Part shown: positions 1 to 11,279 of the stretch, in pieces | How the letters are laid out: every line of letters starts with the position of its first letter | Numbering within the stretch: position 1 is the first letter of the stretch | NCBI GenBank assembly: GCA_001695595.3 | Contig: MBPM02000004.1 | Coordinates: forward strand, 1,922,001-1,986,000 | Reading direction: 5' to 3' | Origin: Plasmopara viticola | Lineage: Eukaryota > Oomycota > Peronosporomycetes > Peronosporales > Peronosporaceae | DNA length: 64,000 bases | Notes under the pieces: model-generated | What the model was told of the DNA's origin: nothing | Databases searched by the model: none | Seen by the model: the letters and a program-made list of their open reading frames with translations, nothing else | Made by a program: the position numbers and the translations under genes

Positions 1-815
1 GCATCCGGGATTTCGAAAAACCATTCGCTGATATTTCTCGCACGCTTTCTGTGAAAATTAGTAAAAATATTGAAGTATTTGGATTCTGTCGTGCTTGTCA
101 ATGGACAAGCTTCAGACATTCGATATAGCTCGTTCACCTGTCCAGGCAAGTTCACTTGGAGTGTGGCTGCAACAAAAAGTGTTTGATTTGATACAATATA
201 TAAAAAGAGTCTCTTTCGTTATGGTGGAAGTGGTTTTGGCCCGGACAGGCACCGCACGCTAACGTACAGAATTATTGCGTTGGCGTAGAGTTTAGCGTGG
301 TCGAACGGCATGATCATTCATCATTGACCTTAATTTTGGAAGCAGTTAGACTTCGAAAATGAAAAGGTGTCAGCACAAGGCCTGATATTTATATACTACA
401 GACAAGAGTCGATCAAGTCGGGTGCATATGCCTGAAGACTTCCACACGGCGCCAATCACCCGTTTTATGTCTCGCTAAGACGACTTGGCCGCCCTCAACA
501 GTATCAACTTATCACGACACGCCACAATAAGTCCACCGATGGATATGCTAGATGATTATTTTAGTAAGCCCACGGTAATCAATGCCCCCTTTTAGCAGGT
601 AATCCGAGTGTTCAGCTATATCTGCCCACAAGATGTAACGATAGCTACACCGACTAGTGGGTTTGACATGAGTATTTATTTTATCAGCCCTACGCCATTA
701 AATCTTGAATCTCGAGCCAACTTACAACCTACCCACATAGCTTTTGAGCCGCTTCGCAAATCACGGTTTTAAGAGCCCGAAAAGACAAATTTATAGAAAT
801 ATCAATACTAGGAGT
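1..815. other. Intergenic, no gene seen
   Basis: AT-rich leader region before the first gene. No reading frame of useful length, RNA gene or repeat was recognised. The open frame of the next gene runs back to about 744 without a stop but has no ATG before 816, so nothing here was assigned as coding. Confidence 0.5.
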
Positions 816-1755
816 ATGATTATTCGGAACGCCATGTCCTTCTCGTTCAACTTCGCTCTTGACAGCGAATGCGGTCCACTGGCATCCACAGCTCCTTCTG
901 CTGCTGTTTCAAATGTAGTCACACATGAAAGACAGGGAATGCGCTTTGTGTGGTCTCCGACCTCAACCTCTTCTTCATTCATGACCGTAAAAATAGGCGA
1001 TTTGACGTTCAAAATTGTCAACACAACGCACCCGGACTTCCTCGTACATACGGGCGCCATAAGCTCCATTTTGACGACATCCGATGTGAAAACGGGCGTA
1101 TATGAGGGAGGCTTCAAGTTATGGGAGTGTGCTGTAGACCTTGTCAAATTCATGGAGGCGCAATTACGTCAGGGAACGACCGAGATGCCGCTTACAGTGC
1201 TGGAGTTGGGCTGTGGCCACGGACTGCCAGGTATATACTGTTTACAGCGAGGCGCGCAGCGCGTGGTGTTTAGTGATTACAATAAGGAGGTGCTTGAGCT
1301 CACGACGTGTCCTAACGTGAATGAAAACGTCCACGATTTATACTCAAAAGCCGAGTTCTATGCTGGAGCATGGTCCAGTATGTCCCAATACATGAAGCAA
1401 GAGGAAAGTCAGACGGAGGATCAATTGCACTTTGATCTTATCTTGACAGCAGAGACGCTCTATACGGAGGATGTGGCCGTTGAATTATATCAGGTACGTG
1501 CTAGCCCGTTTTGTATCGATATCTAAATAAGACTTATTAATTATTGCGCAGACAATCAAGAGGCACTTGCGCCGCAGTAGAGACGCTCGTGCACTCGTGG
1601 CCGCTAAGAAATATTATTTTGGCACCAATGGCAGTGTGCAGCACTTTATGGGCGTCGTGGAAGCCGACAATGTGTTGCGGGCCGACATTGTATGGGAAGA
1701 ACGCAACTGCCGGTCTAATATTCGCGCGATTGTGCAACTTACTTATATCTATTAG
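816..1755 (+). CDS. METTL18/HPM1-like protein-histidine N-methyltransferase, two exons
   Basis: Two exons, 816-1493 and 1552-1755, flank a 58-bp phase-0 intron (CAG|GTACGT ... GCGCAG|ACA) and give about 293 residues. The first in-frame ATG is at 816; a second at 834 (M-S-F-S-F-N-F) is an equally good start. Family hallmarks seen are Y-E-G-G-F-K-L-W-E-C near residues 96-105, the SAM-binding motif V-L-E-L-G-C-G-H-G near 128-136, F-S-D-Y-N-K-E-V-L with a following P-N-V, and F-D-L-I-L-T-A-E-T-L-Y. After the splice the frame continues into A-A-K-K-Y-Y-F-G-T-N-G-S-V, as in this family. METTL18/Hpm1 enzymes methylate a histidine in ribosomal protein uL3, so the product probably acts on ribosome biogenesis in nucleus or cytosol (inference). 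AATAAAA follows the stop closely and may serve polyadenylation. Confidence 0.88.
1494..1551 (+). other. Intron of the METTL18-like gene
   Basis: This 58-bp GT-AG intron lies at CAG|GTACGT and GCGCAG|ACA. Its removal joins two frames that together complete the family's C-terminal strand region. Its short length is typical of oomycete introns. Confidence 0.8.
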
Positions 1756-1926
1756 CTAAAATAAAAAAGTGAAGTGAATGAATGATGCGGGTAGGACTTA
1801 GTCTCGCTATACATGTCCTCCAGACTATATATATCGCTGGGTAATGTCTATAGATGCACTCAGACAGACCAGGAGGTCAGTACGTAAAAGGAAGTGGACG
1901 TGGGTACTCGCGTGAGAACACTCGAC

Positions 1927-4758
1927 ATGAGCGCCAATACTGGGAGCACGGGGAAGCTTTCTGAGGGCCGTCTTGTCTTAAATGGCGCCGGCTATGATCT
2001 TAATAAAGCGCGACCAGCCCGCTCAATTCAATTTCCAAAAAACTCGTTCTCAATCAGTGACTCCGTTTTACCACCCAAAATCTCCAGTGTCGATGCACTC
2101 GTTAAAGACTTGCGCAAATCTCTCCATGCGATGTTTCACACTGTCGATCCAAACCTTTCAAGCTCAAATTCGTACGAAAATTATTCACGCCAAGCTTTTC
2201 GGTATTTCACGACGACCAACACAATCACACAAGAGTGTTTTTTTCACAAAGTCGTGCGACTTGGGCTGCAAGCAACTCCACGCCTTTGCAACGAACTTTT
2301 CAGGCGCATTGACCAGGGCGATTTGGGTGAAATCGACTATGCTACTTTTGCACAGCGGGTTTTTCTGCCAGAAACAATTTACCTACCCGATGACCCGTTA
2401 AGTCCTGTGGCTGCCTTGTCCACTGGATATGATCGGGCTCTGAGAAATGCCCCGCAAGCATCCAATGCGAATGATTTTAATGCTGGTGTTGCGTCGCAAT
2501 ATGAATACATGCCTCTTGATGAACTTGAAAAGTGCATTGCTCACAAACTTGAAGATAAAATGCCCCAAAGAAGTTCAGATTTTGTTGCACAAGCTTTTCG
2601 CTTCTTTACAAATGTAGAGACGATATCATTTCCTGACTTCCATCGTCACTTGAGCTTGCTGCAGATTCGTTTATCGCCGTCAAAATGCCGAGAGCTTTTT
2701 GTCCGGTTTGACAAAGATGGGGATGGCGTGATTGACACGATGGAGTTTATTACAACTCTTTTTCCAACGAACTATCGATCAAATAGTTGTCAAAGCAGTG
2801 CTAAATCGTCAGATAATGAGCCTACTTTGCCGACAAAACAACTCATGGCGACGATAAGAGGAAGAATGGATGAGCTGTCAGAAGAAACGGATCGATTTCA
2901 GCAAGCTTTCATGCTTTTTGGAAAGCCGGCAGGAATTTTGCCTATTGATTTCAAGATTGCCATGAATAGGCTTGGATTGAAGCTGTCAAAAAAGCAATTG
3001 CAAGATCTGTTTGCGACTTTTGACTATGACAAGAGTGGCGATCTCGACGTGAACAAATTTGTTCAAGGTGTCATGCTTGATGATAATTCCACGTCCTTTT
3101 GGCTGTCGGTAAAAGATCGGCAGAAAGTTGAGGATTCACGGCAAAAATTGTATTCAATGGCCGTGGCATCTGTGCAAGAATCGTGGACAATTGCTGACAT
3201 TGAGCGCATGTTGCGTGAGAAAATTGAACAGAGAACGTCGCGGTCTTCGGATTGTTTTCGACAGGCCTTTCGTATTTTTAAAAAAGTCAATGGGATTAAA
3301 TCGCACGAATTTCATGCTGCTTTAGAGGCAATTGGACTTGCACTGACAAGACTTCAGTCGGACATTCTTTTTCGTCGTTTTGACAAAGATGGAAGTGGAG
3401 ACATTGATCTCAATGAATTCATTCATGGTGTTCTACCTCCTGACTACATGGGAATCTCCTGGGTCGCTGCTGCAGACGAATTGCATCGAATCGAAGCTAA
3501 GAAGAAGAAAGAAGAAGCCATGGCCAATCCGGATCAATACATGACTGAGATTGAAATAGAAAGCTGGAGTCTCGACGAGATCGAGACGCGCATTCGAGAC
3601 AAAATTCAACAAACGACATCGCGCAGCTCGGACACATTTCGTCAAGCATTTAAAATTTTCAAAAAAGCAAGACACGTGACCATAGACGAATTTCGAGACC
3701 GCCTTCTTGCTCTTGGCTTTCGTTTGACGCCAGCGCAGTGTCTAGGATTGTTTAAACGGTACGATACTGACAATAGCAATGACTTGGATCTGCAGGAGTT
3801 TTGCTTGAAGATTCTGCCACCCGATTACACGCATGATGGAGACCATTGGTCTCACTCGGAAAAGTTCAAAAAGGAGCGTCAACGACAGAAACTCGATTAT
3901 GTCAAACGAACAAAGAATGGGTTGATCATGCTTCCAAAATTTTCTGAATCGCATCGGTTTTCACGTGGTCACTATGCAACTCACTCAAAGCAAGGTAAAA
4001 ACGTGAAAGAACCGCAGGCACTTGACAATCGTAGTGAACGATACAGCACATCCGACGGAACTCGACCATCTACTAGCTCCTCCGATGATGACAATGCTTC
4101 CCAACTTTTAGCTCCTAGCCCTCCGCGTGTGCCTTGTCCTTCACCAACGGCTACTACAAGCAGCGTCTCGCAGCATGTTTTGACGTCCCGTCACAGTATT
4201 GGTAAAGTTGACCCTCTATCGTTTACAAGTCCGCGAGCGTCTTCTAGTCCACGCAGCACTCGGATAGCAGATCTTCAAACAAACGCAATGCCTCCATCAT
4301 CCGCACGCATTGTGTCTCCCACTCGCCCGATGTCTCCACGAGTGGCAGCTACTCTCGCATCACCCCAACTCTCGAGCCGCTCATTGACTCCTCGTGCGTG
4401 TTCTCCGAAAGATGGTGAGCCTGCAATTGAGTACGAAGACGAGGAAATACTCGAAGATGACGAAAGCAGGTCAATAAAGTCAACCCAAAGCACGCTAATG
4501 TCGCGTTACCGGCATAAGCTAAGCAGGTCAAACCGTCACTATCGCAACTCAATTGACAGCTCCTCTTCGTGTCAGGTATCAGTACGTCCAGCGGAGAGTG
4601 TAGCTGGCGATTCGTCAAGCACCTTTAGTGGCGCTATTGGATCAGCAAAGCACATGCCTCAAAGAAACCACGTCTTGTTGATCAAGCGCTTGATGCAAGC
4701 AGCCGGGAAAGGAGGTGAGCTTAAGAATGGCAAGCGATTGAATATTGCGCGTCGGTAA
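1927..4758 (+). CDS. Multi-EF-hand calcium-binding protein with disordered C-terminus
   Basis: Uninterrupted 943-residue frame; the first ATG of the frame is at 1927. It contains five related modules about 105-130 residues apart, each ending in an EF-hand-type loop. Loop starts are near residues 129 (degenerate), 262 (DKDGDGVIDTME, canonical), 366 (DYDKSGDLDVNK, last ligand is K not E), 486 (DKDGSGDIDLNE, canonical) and 613 (DTDNSNDLDLQE, near-canonical). The last two modules also share a W-S-L/W-T-I start and an R-S-S-D-x-F-R-Q-A-F core. From about residue 690 the chain is Ser/Pro/Arg-rich and low in complexity, probably disordered. No membrane span or signal peptide is visible, so a cytosolic or cytoskeletal calcium sensor is likely (inference). 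Large multi-EF-hand proteins are common in oomycetes and other stramenopiles; the exact function is unknown. An AATAAAA lies about 30 bp after the stop. Confidence 0.85.
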   Translation: MSANTGSTGKLSEGRLVLNGAGYDLNKARPARSIQFPKNSFSISDSVLPPKISSVDALVKDLRKSLHAMFHTVDPNLSSSNSYENYSRQAFRYFTTTNTITQECFFHKVVRLGLQATPRLCNELFRRIDQGDLGEIDYATFAQRVFLPETIYLPDDPLSPVAALSTGYDRALRNAPQASNANDFNAGVASQYEYMPLDELEKCIAHKLEDKMPQRSSDFVAQAFRFFTNVETISFPDFHRHLSLLQIRLSPSKCRELFVRFDKDGDGVIDTMEFITTLFPTNYRSNSCQSSAKSSDNEPTLPTKQLMATIRGRMDELSEETDRFQQAFMLFGKPAGILPIDFKIAMNRLGLKLSKKQLQDLFATFDYDKSGDLDVNKFVQGVMLDDNSTSFWLSVKDRQKVEDSRQKLYSMAVASVQESWTIADIERMLREKIEQRTSRSSDCFRQAFRIFKKVNGIKSHEFHAALEAIGLALTRLQSDILFRRFDKDGSGDIDLNEFIHGVLPPDYMGISWVAAADELHRIEAKKKKEEAMANPDQYMTEIEIESWSLDEIETRIRDKIQQTTSRSSDTFRQAFKIFKKARHVTIDEFRDRLLALGFRLTPAQCLGLFKRYDTDNSNDLDLQEFCLKILPPDYTHDGDHWSHSEKFKKERQRQKLDYVKRTKNGLIMLPKFSESHRFSRGHYATHSKQGKNVKEPQALDNRSERYSTSDGTRPSTSSSDDDNASQLLAPSPPRVPCPSPTATTSSVSQHVLTSRHSIGKVDPLSFTSPRASSSPRSTRIADLQTNAMPPSSARIVSPTRPMSPRVAATLASPQLSSRSLTPRACSPKDGEPAIEYEDEEILEDDESRSIKSTQSTLMSRYRHKLSRSNRHYRNSIDSSSSCQVSVRPAESVAGDSSSTFSGAIGSAKHMPQRNHVLLIKRLMQAAGKGGELKNGKRLNIARR

Positions 4759-5477
4759 AGTTGCTCCATCACACACATGATTGCGCACAAATAAAAGGCA
4801 GTCTCAGTATTGCTCACCTTCGGGCAACAAGAACAGCTTACAATCTTGATGCAATTAGGGTGAAAAATTACGTGCAGTGTATTAAACTCGTTACAGAATG
4901 TAATAGACAAGGAAGCCAACATGTTCGTTCGCTGCAGACCTCTATAGTGTTCATTTGAACCTCATCACGCTTCATTGCTGCTTCAAAACCGCCTTCGACT
5001 GTCATTGCAAAAGTAGAAGCTACATCGATAGGGGCAAAAGCTTCTTTTGATATTAAGTTTTGCTGTCTCATTAGCGCACCTGCACCAGTTTAAGCGAAGA
5101 AACAGCACTGTCACTGATGTTTGTCAACAATTGTTTTTCACTAACTTATAGCCAACAGAAACTTTGCACGAAATTAAGGTTTCTCGGTCATTTAAGCGCA
5201 GCGAATTAACTTGTCAACGCACAGACAGACGTTTAAGTTTGTAAGTGGGTCCCGATGCTTGGAGTTGTACGATGCCACTTTCCCATATTTATGTATAGCT
5301 TTTTCCAATTGATCCAACGAAAATATACCATCTTGCCACTGCTCTACTCTAGCCAGAAGACATTGTAGCCGATCCTACATTTTTTTCGTTTTTATTGGCA
5401 CCATTTTTGATGTTTGCCAATTGTTTAACAGGCGTTTCCTGTTCTCCGAAGCATAATTGCAGAACTTTAAGGAGGCT
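4759..5477. other. Intergenic
   Basis: 3' flank of the EF-hand gene. Apart from the AATAAAA near 4788 I see no coding region, RNA or repeat. Short frames here on both strands lack any recognisable motif. Confidence 0.4.
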
Positions 5478-6426
5478 TCAAAGTACGTCAAGCAAGGCGT
5501 CACTGAGACCATTTCCAATCAATCGGCCGGGCGTACCTTTGTAACTCAACCTGCTTGCTGCAGTCATTAATTTTGCTGCCACATTCAGCGCAAAACCTTC
5601 ATACCTGCGACCTAAATCACTTCGATATGGACGTTCACCAATCCAGCGCCTCACATTTCCGGCAAAAAGCTGTACACGGACATGATGTGAGCAAGTAGCA
5701 TCGTTTGCCATCACTTGTTGCAGCACTTCGTGTGCTTTTATACTATGTTCCACACTATCACTTTTTGTAGAGCTTTGGACCTTGACCTCGAGGCCTTGAA
5801 AGGTTTGAGTTGATTATTTAATCCCTTGACGCTTTCTGGATCAGCCAATGTTACCTTGCCGGTAAACGGTTTTGCAGAGATTGGAATCTTTGCCTCAAGG
5901 CTTCCTAATTGAGATTGCATTTAGTTAACATCGAGTCGTACTGATAATAGAATATGTTTAGCACTTTGTTTTTAGCACGAACGTCTGGGCAATGCAGCCA
6001 CCAAGGATCGCACTTCCATTGCACGCTCATACGTTCGTGTCAGCCTCTGAAATACCATCACAACGATATCAAGTGCACGCGCAGTAACTTCAGCTGCTAA
6101 TTGATCGGTCGTATGAGCATCACGACTTGACTGGAACTTAAGTACCAGCTCGAGACCATGCAAGGGCCTGAACCATACAAGCTTCGTATCCGACTGAACT
6201 ACCTTGGTAACTGCCTTTATCTTCGAAATTGCGTCCAGAGCTTTGTAAGCAAGAGACAAATCCGACTTTTCGTCTTGTCAATATCAGTAGCAGCTACTCT
6301 CACCACACACTTTTGCTTCTTTGCTTTATTTTGACCTCTTTTCGTTTTCGTATTTGGCGTCGGTGTAACTGCTAGACAACGTGGGGTCTTTGAAGGCAGT
6401 CTATTTCTTCTCATCCATCCCCTCAA
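5478..6426 (-). pseudogene. Unidentified broken minus-strand coding relic
   Basis: Four open segments (6426-6217, 6259-5972, 5920-5738, 5753-5478) follow one another on the minus strand and read like pieces of one protein: a Lys/Arg-rich start, then a Leu/Ala-rich helical part (S-L-A-Y-K-A-L-D-A-I-S-K). The first two overlap and join smoothly if a single base is shifted near 6255, which suggests a frameshifted gene rather than an intron. I do not recognise the family. It could be an old host gene or a transposon protein; there is no sign that it is still functional. Confidence 0.35.
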
Positions 6427-6645
6427 TTTTCTTCCTTTTTCTCTTTTCTCTCGTCTTGCTTTACTCTTGAGTTAGCCACCTTCATCCCAACCACCACTTG
6501 CTGCAATATATGATGCATTGCTTGTAGTGACTGTACTATGGTGTTTATTACAGTCATTTATCACTTGCTGAGTCCGGCGGATGCTTTGATTTATTCAGGT
6601 TCATATACTGCATCTCGTACTTTCTATACTTTGGCGAAAGATGCA

Positions 6646-6658
6646 GCGATGTCACTTA
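6646..6658. repeat. Target-site duplication of copy A, left
   Basis: GCGATGTCACTTA is identical to 6984-6996 on the other side of the SINE-like element. Confidence 0.85.
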
Positions 6659-6983
6659 ATGTAATGTAATGTATTTCGTTTAGCGTTGCCAAGTTATGCA
6701 CGTGCTAGGCTCAGTCTGGCTAGTCCACGGCATAGAGTGGTGTCCGCATACGTCGAGTCTCGTTCGGCGGGCAGTGCAGCCAGCACCGAGGTCGTGAGGG
6801 TCTTCCATTATTTTGCTTAGCTCTGACTTGGTAAGAGCCCAGGTGGCGCCCGGTGCTGGAGACCGTCGCGTCGAGGGTAAGACTCGTTAGAGACATGCAG
6901 ATGCCCGAGAGCACCTGCCCGAAGCGCGCGAGCATTTAGCTCCCGCGCTTGGAAGGAGGGCGTCACCCCAACCTTTTCCAAGT
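6659..6983 (-). mobile_element. SINE-like retroelement, copy A (full length)
   Basis: Element of 325 bp in minus orientation. It is flanked by a perfect 13-bp target-site duplication, GCGATGTCACTTA, at 6646-6658 and 6984-6996. Its 3' end, read on the minus strand, finishes in an ATTAC-type pentanucleotide tail (TACATTACATTACAT), and its 5' end starts near CTTGGAAAAGG. It matches copy C (42526-42855) end to end with few differences, and copy B (25325-25584) over the 3' part. Target-site duplication plus simple-repeat tail indicate target-primed reverse transcription. It has no coding capacity of its own that I recognise; it could be a SINE or the terminal piece of a LINE. Confidence 0.85.
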
Positions 6984-6996
6984 GCGATGTCACTTA
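6984..6996. repeat. Target-site duplication of copy A, right
   Basis: GCGATGTCACTTA is identical to 6646-6658; the inserted element lies exactly between the two. Confidence 0.85.
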
Positions 6997-9589
6997 TGAA
7001 GGTAAAAAGAGTAGTGTACACCACATCGGAGGTGCGATGGAATCCACGAGCAACACTATGCGCTTGTATGGCGGTAATTATATCAATTAATGGACGATTT
7101 TTTATAATATTACACATTAGGAGTACCGGTATGTAATCTCTAAAAAAAACAAAATCCATTTTGTTAGTAATGACGATTTACCTCATGCATCGTAAGATTC
7201 AAATAATGAGAACTTAATATGTAAGTATGAAAAAAACATAAGCCAACCATCGTCACCAAGCTATTTGCCTCGAAAGAATATGGAAAGCACCTAATTGATA
7301 AGCGGTGTGGGAGGGTCGCACAGCATCTTGCTAAGAGAAAGCGTCTTGATCCTATGGCTCGAGAACTTTGTCGTTTGACTTGGCACCGGGAGTACCTCCA
7401 TGAGATCCGAATTAAGTGGTCGGAGGTAGCGAAAGAGTAATCACACCAAAAAAAGTGTGACTGCCCCTTTAATCCGCACCCTAGTTGGGTGTGTAATAGT
7501 TGAAGCCACTGAACACTTACTGACAGAAAAAAGAGCATAGTGTTATGAGCGGTACGAGACCCGGTTCCAGAAATGGGTTGGATAGCTACCATCCCATGCT
7601 AGAGTGTATTTCTGGCTTGAAGGTTTTTTAACATAACTGTCTTTGATTAGCACTCATCGTTTACAACATGAATTTTCAATCCCGTTCGCTACCCAAGCTT
7701 TAGTTTTTTAGAGATAAAGCACATGTAATCATCCAGTAGATGACTGTTCATGATTTCTGACCTTCAAAATCTCGGTAATCGGCAAATTATTGTCGCATGT
7801 GTTGTTTACACGTCTTAAGGTCACAGCAATGGAGGCGGCTTCGTGAAGGCGCACAGCAATCCAATGCTGTGTGAGCTGTTATGAAACAGATATAATTCAC
7901 ACATGTATGTGGACTGTAAGAAAGAAAAATTTGAAAAGCCGCAGAGGTTGCAATCTTCTTATACCCGTCATCGAAAGCGTCGGTATAAGAATCGACAACT
8001 TTGAAAGCATTTTGCTCAGCTTGCTCGACTCTTTTTTTCCATTTGAACCGCCTTAAATAATGGTCCTTTTGGCCTATTGATCTTGTCTCCCGTAAAATTA
8101 ATGAGGCAGATGCACTCAAGCGCAAGCTCAAGCTAGAATTTTTTTCCACGTTTCACGAGTTACTAAATGCAATTTTATCTTGTCTTGCAATTATTGCCCA
8201 AATAGCCTCAGTTTTGCGTCGCTTTGCAAGGCAGCGCTAGTATTCATTGATGCAATGGATTGGTGCGCTGTACAAATATATTGGCGCTGAAAAATATAAT
8301 GTCGATACTTGCGAGCTGTATACTCGACATTTAAACCCCAATGGCCACAATATTTTCTACACAAACGATTCGTGCAGTCCAGGATTGCCTACCTGATCAC
8401 ATCAGATTGCAATATTGCTAAATCACCAGCTCATTAATAAAAGAACTTGGCGATCTCCGGTAGTGACACCAGGTGTCGTTATAGCAAGATGGTGAACAGG
8501 TTTGTCGAATTTCTAGGTGCATCAGACACAAGATGCGTAATTTGCTGCATTTCTTGAATAAATGCACAGTGTGACACCTTCACAATCTGCTGCGAAGCAG
8601 CCAATTGGATTGTTGATTTGCACCATAAATCGCTGCGACCAATTATATGATACAGGACGTAGCATTTGCCAGACCCAGCACCTACGACGTTTATCGTCGA
8701 GGTCAATATCCAAAATACTCTTTTTTATTCTATGGTGCTAATTGGGGTGAAGCCGAGACTCGAGCTTGTCTATGCGTTTTGCTATAGAATAATTGATCTG
8801 ATCACGATTTTTGCGCATGAGGCGCGTGTAGACAAATGTCATGCGTGAAGACTGAAAAATGACTTGCTTTTTACAGCGTCAAGGTGACGAGGTCGCACAG
8901 CAGCTTTTACAGGGGAGGCGTGCAGGATGGAATAAAAATCTTCGATAAGCGACTGGTCTGGTCGGGGAATTCACCGGAAATTCACCGGGAATAAGACCGC
9001 TTTGATTTAAATATCAGCATGCACCTCTTGTTTGTAGTCGACCATATTTCTAGCTACTGTAATTCATGCAGGGCCCTCAATTTATTTAAAAAATGTTCAA
9101 AGTTACTAAGCAAATTGGAATATATCGAATCCAATACTTTGAGAAGGCTCCTTTTTCACTAGAAACTCGATTTTATGTTATGACCCGTGACATTCTCTTC
9201 ACCAAGACAAGATTCATCCAACTGGAAAAGAAGTGAAGTGCCATCCACCACCTTTAAAATATTATACAAATGTTAATTTGGCCATAGCAATGACCAATTA
9301 GGCAGCGAAGAAAGCTTCCAGTCGATCGGGGCATTTAATGACAGCCAAGCTTAACCCGAGAAGACGTCTCGGCACTCTACACAGAAAGATGGCCCCGGCG
9401 TCCAATAGTGCATCCTTCTACAAAAGGTGTGTTTTTGCCGCGGGTGAAGATGAGAAGCTCGAGCATACCCTAAATATCTCTTTTGGCGGAGGTGCCGTAT
9501 CTTTGTATTAAAAGGAGTGTCTCTGTTACTCTTTCTATACGTAATGCCAATACAAACCGCAAATCGTCATGCAGTCAGTCCTAATGTAC
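6997..9589. other. Intergenic, repeat-derived debris
   Basis: No supported gene. On the minus strand near 8713-8479 one frame contains V-V-G-A-G-S-G-K-C-Y-V-L, which resembles a P-loop of a helicase, but nothing around it confirms this. The stretch near 8890-8965 (TGACGAGGTCGCACAGCA ... CGATAAGCGACT) resembles 24092-24144 and may be the end of an old LTR element. The minus frame 8149-7787 is unassigned. Confidence 0.3.
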
Positions 9590-10192
9590 TAGCAATCCTA
9601 CCGCTTCAACACAAGGAGATGGTGTTGATAATAGTTGAGATAATGCTGCCACAACTCCAGCTACTGGTCTTATTCAAGAATCAATCTCAGCTCTTGATAA
9701 CGGGCTAATTTAAAGTCTAATGTGGATCAATACCTCTGATGCCACTGGAGCAACGGTTACAGCAACAAATTCTCTAGGTTGGCCGACAACGCGAAGTGGA
9801 AAATTTTTGTCTCAATTTAAGCAACAAGGTACTGGTGGATACGTAATTGGTTTTACTAGCGCAACAGGTGTTGCTGGAACGTGGTATTGTATGTTGAAGC
9901 TTCGTGATCGCGTTGCAAACCCTCAAGCAAATCAACGATGACGTTCAATACCGGCTTTGTTGATATCACACTCGCAACAAGTGACTATATGAGCTTATCC
10001 TCTCTCTCGCTTAACGGCTGCTCTACATTTCCAGTAATAGTGTCAAGTGCAGCACCAGGAAATCCAAATGAAGGAGAACTTACATTTGGTGGAGCTGGCC
10101 CAATCTGAGTAGCTTTCGGCGTTAAGTCCAACAACACTACACAGATCTCGACTTCTGGCCAAATTTTCCCATTTACAGCGACTCTTCTATAA
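9590..10192 (+). pseudogene. Virus-like structural protein relic A
   Basis: The plus-strand frame up to 9941 is interrupted by two stops before the M-W-I-N-T-S segment at 9720, then switches frame near 9940 and reads on to 10192 through another stop. The residues are Thr/Ser/Gly/Asn-rich with beta-type patterning (T-S-A-T-G-V-A-G-T-W-Y), unlike the host genes and like capsid or fibre proteins of large DNA viruses and virus-like transposons. No family can be named by eye. Position and AT-rich composition place it in the same relic as the DNA polymerase at 15.7-18.6 kb (inference). Confidence 0.4.
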
Positions 10193-11279
10193 ATTCCTTT
10201 CTATGATATTGCAAATCAAAGTTAAATTGTTGCTTGACCTGTTTAGAAAATCAATTATCTCGATTGCTGCGGACAGTATTTTAATTAAAAGCAGGCACTG
10301 GCCAACAGAACTCTTAGCAAAACGCTTCGTTTAGCTTTCAACTATCTTCATGCTTGACGAATATCAAATACATTGCTCATTTCCATTCAGTGAAACCAGC
10401 AGCGGTCATTTTGTAAGCGCAACAAATATTAAACATATCTAATTCCCTTTTGACAGCAGCAGCACGCATTCGCATTTATTAAGTTGTAGTGGGCAATGAA
10501 AATGTGTTTAACAAAACGCACGATCACTCATTTGATTCGTTCGAAGACGAAGTCAATAAGCTCGGAGCTATTAATGAGGCTCTATCGCATGAGATTAGCA
10601 ATTCTCCCTACCGATATGGACCATATGTTCTAGCCTGCCCGAAAGCGCGTCGGCAAGCACGTTAAGCTTACCAAGCTTGTATTTATCGCGACAATTAAAT
10701 ATTACGGGTGAAGGTACCCATCGTGTCATTTAGTAATACAATCGAGGTGTATATACCATCCATCTCAATGACAAATAGACCGCGGAGACGTCTAATCGCA
10801 GACTGCTCTCGATTGCCTCAATCTAATCTTGTCTCTGGTGCCATATTTGCAGTCAAGAAATTAATTCTCTAATTCTCGTCGTTTACGGTCGTTCTATGTC
10901 TATTGGTTGTTAGATCGGTGATGCGTTCGAATATGAAAAGATTAGTGTCTGTCAGTTGGTAAAAAAGGTTTTTTGTTGACGAATCTATTGAGCTTCGCTC
11001 AATAATGTTTTAGCTCCATCTCAAGTTCCTTCACACGATTAAGTAACTTTTTATCTTGAGAACTTGATCGCTGTAATTTTGCTATAATTAATGTTCATCT
11101 GATATCCTTCAATGTCGTATTCATCCATTTTTTTAAATCTCCATTTGTTGTCATTGAGAGTAATTTTATGTATCCAGCTGCATACAAATCCAGGCTTACG
11201 AACCAATTTTTGGAAATGTTTTATCTGACTCTTTAAATTTTATTAATAAACATTAATATCATAACGTGTATCGCAGTTA
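10193..11279. other. AT-rich relic DNA without readable frame
   Basis: This very AT-rich stretch lies inside the virus-like relic. No open frame longer than about 50 codons was recognised on either strand. It probably represents more heavily decayed element sequence. Confidence 0.35.

Noticed and set aside
791..1153. Minus-strand frame of 120 codons opposite the METTL18-like gene
   Set aside because: It is the shadow of a well-supported gene; it has no motif or independent signal.
4275..4618. Two minus-strand frames opposite the C-terminal part of the EF-hand gene
   Set aside because: Serine-rich shadow frames caused by the low-complexity coding strand.
6659..6983. tRNA-derived head of the SINE-like element
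   Set aside because: A TAGGCTCAGTCTGG string resembles an A box, but it lies on the antisense strand near the 3' end and no B box follows at proper distance.
8479..8713. Helitron or PIF1-type helicase from a P-loop-like G-A-G-S-G-K
   Set aside because: Only one short motif in one short frame, with no Walker B or other helicase motifs nearby.
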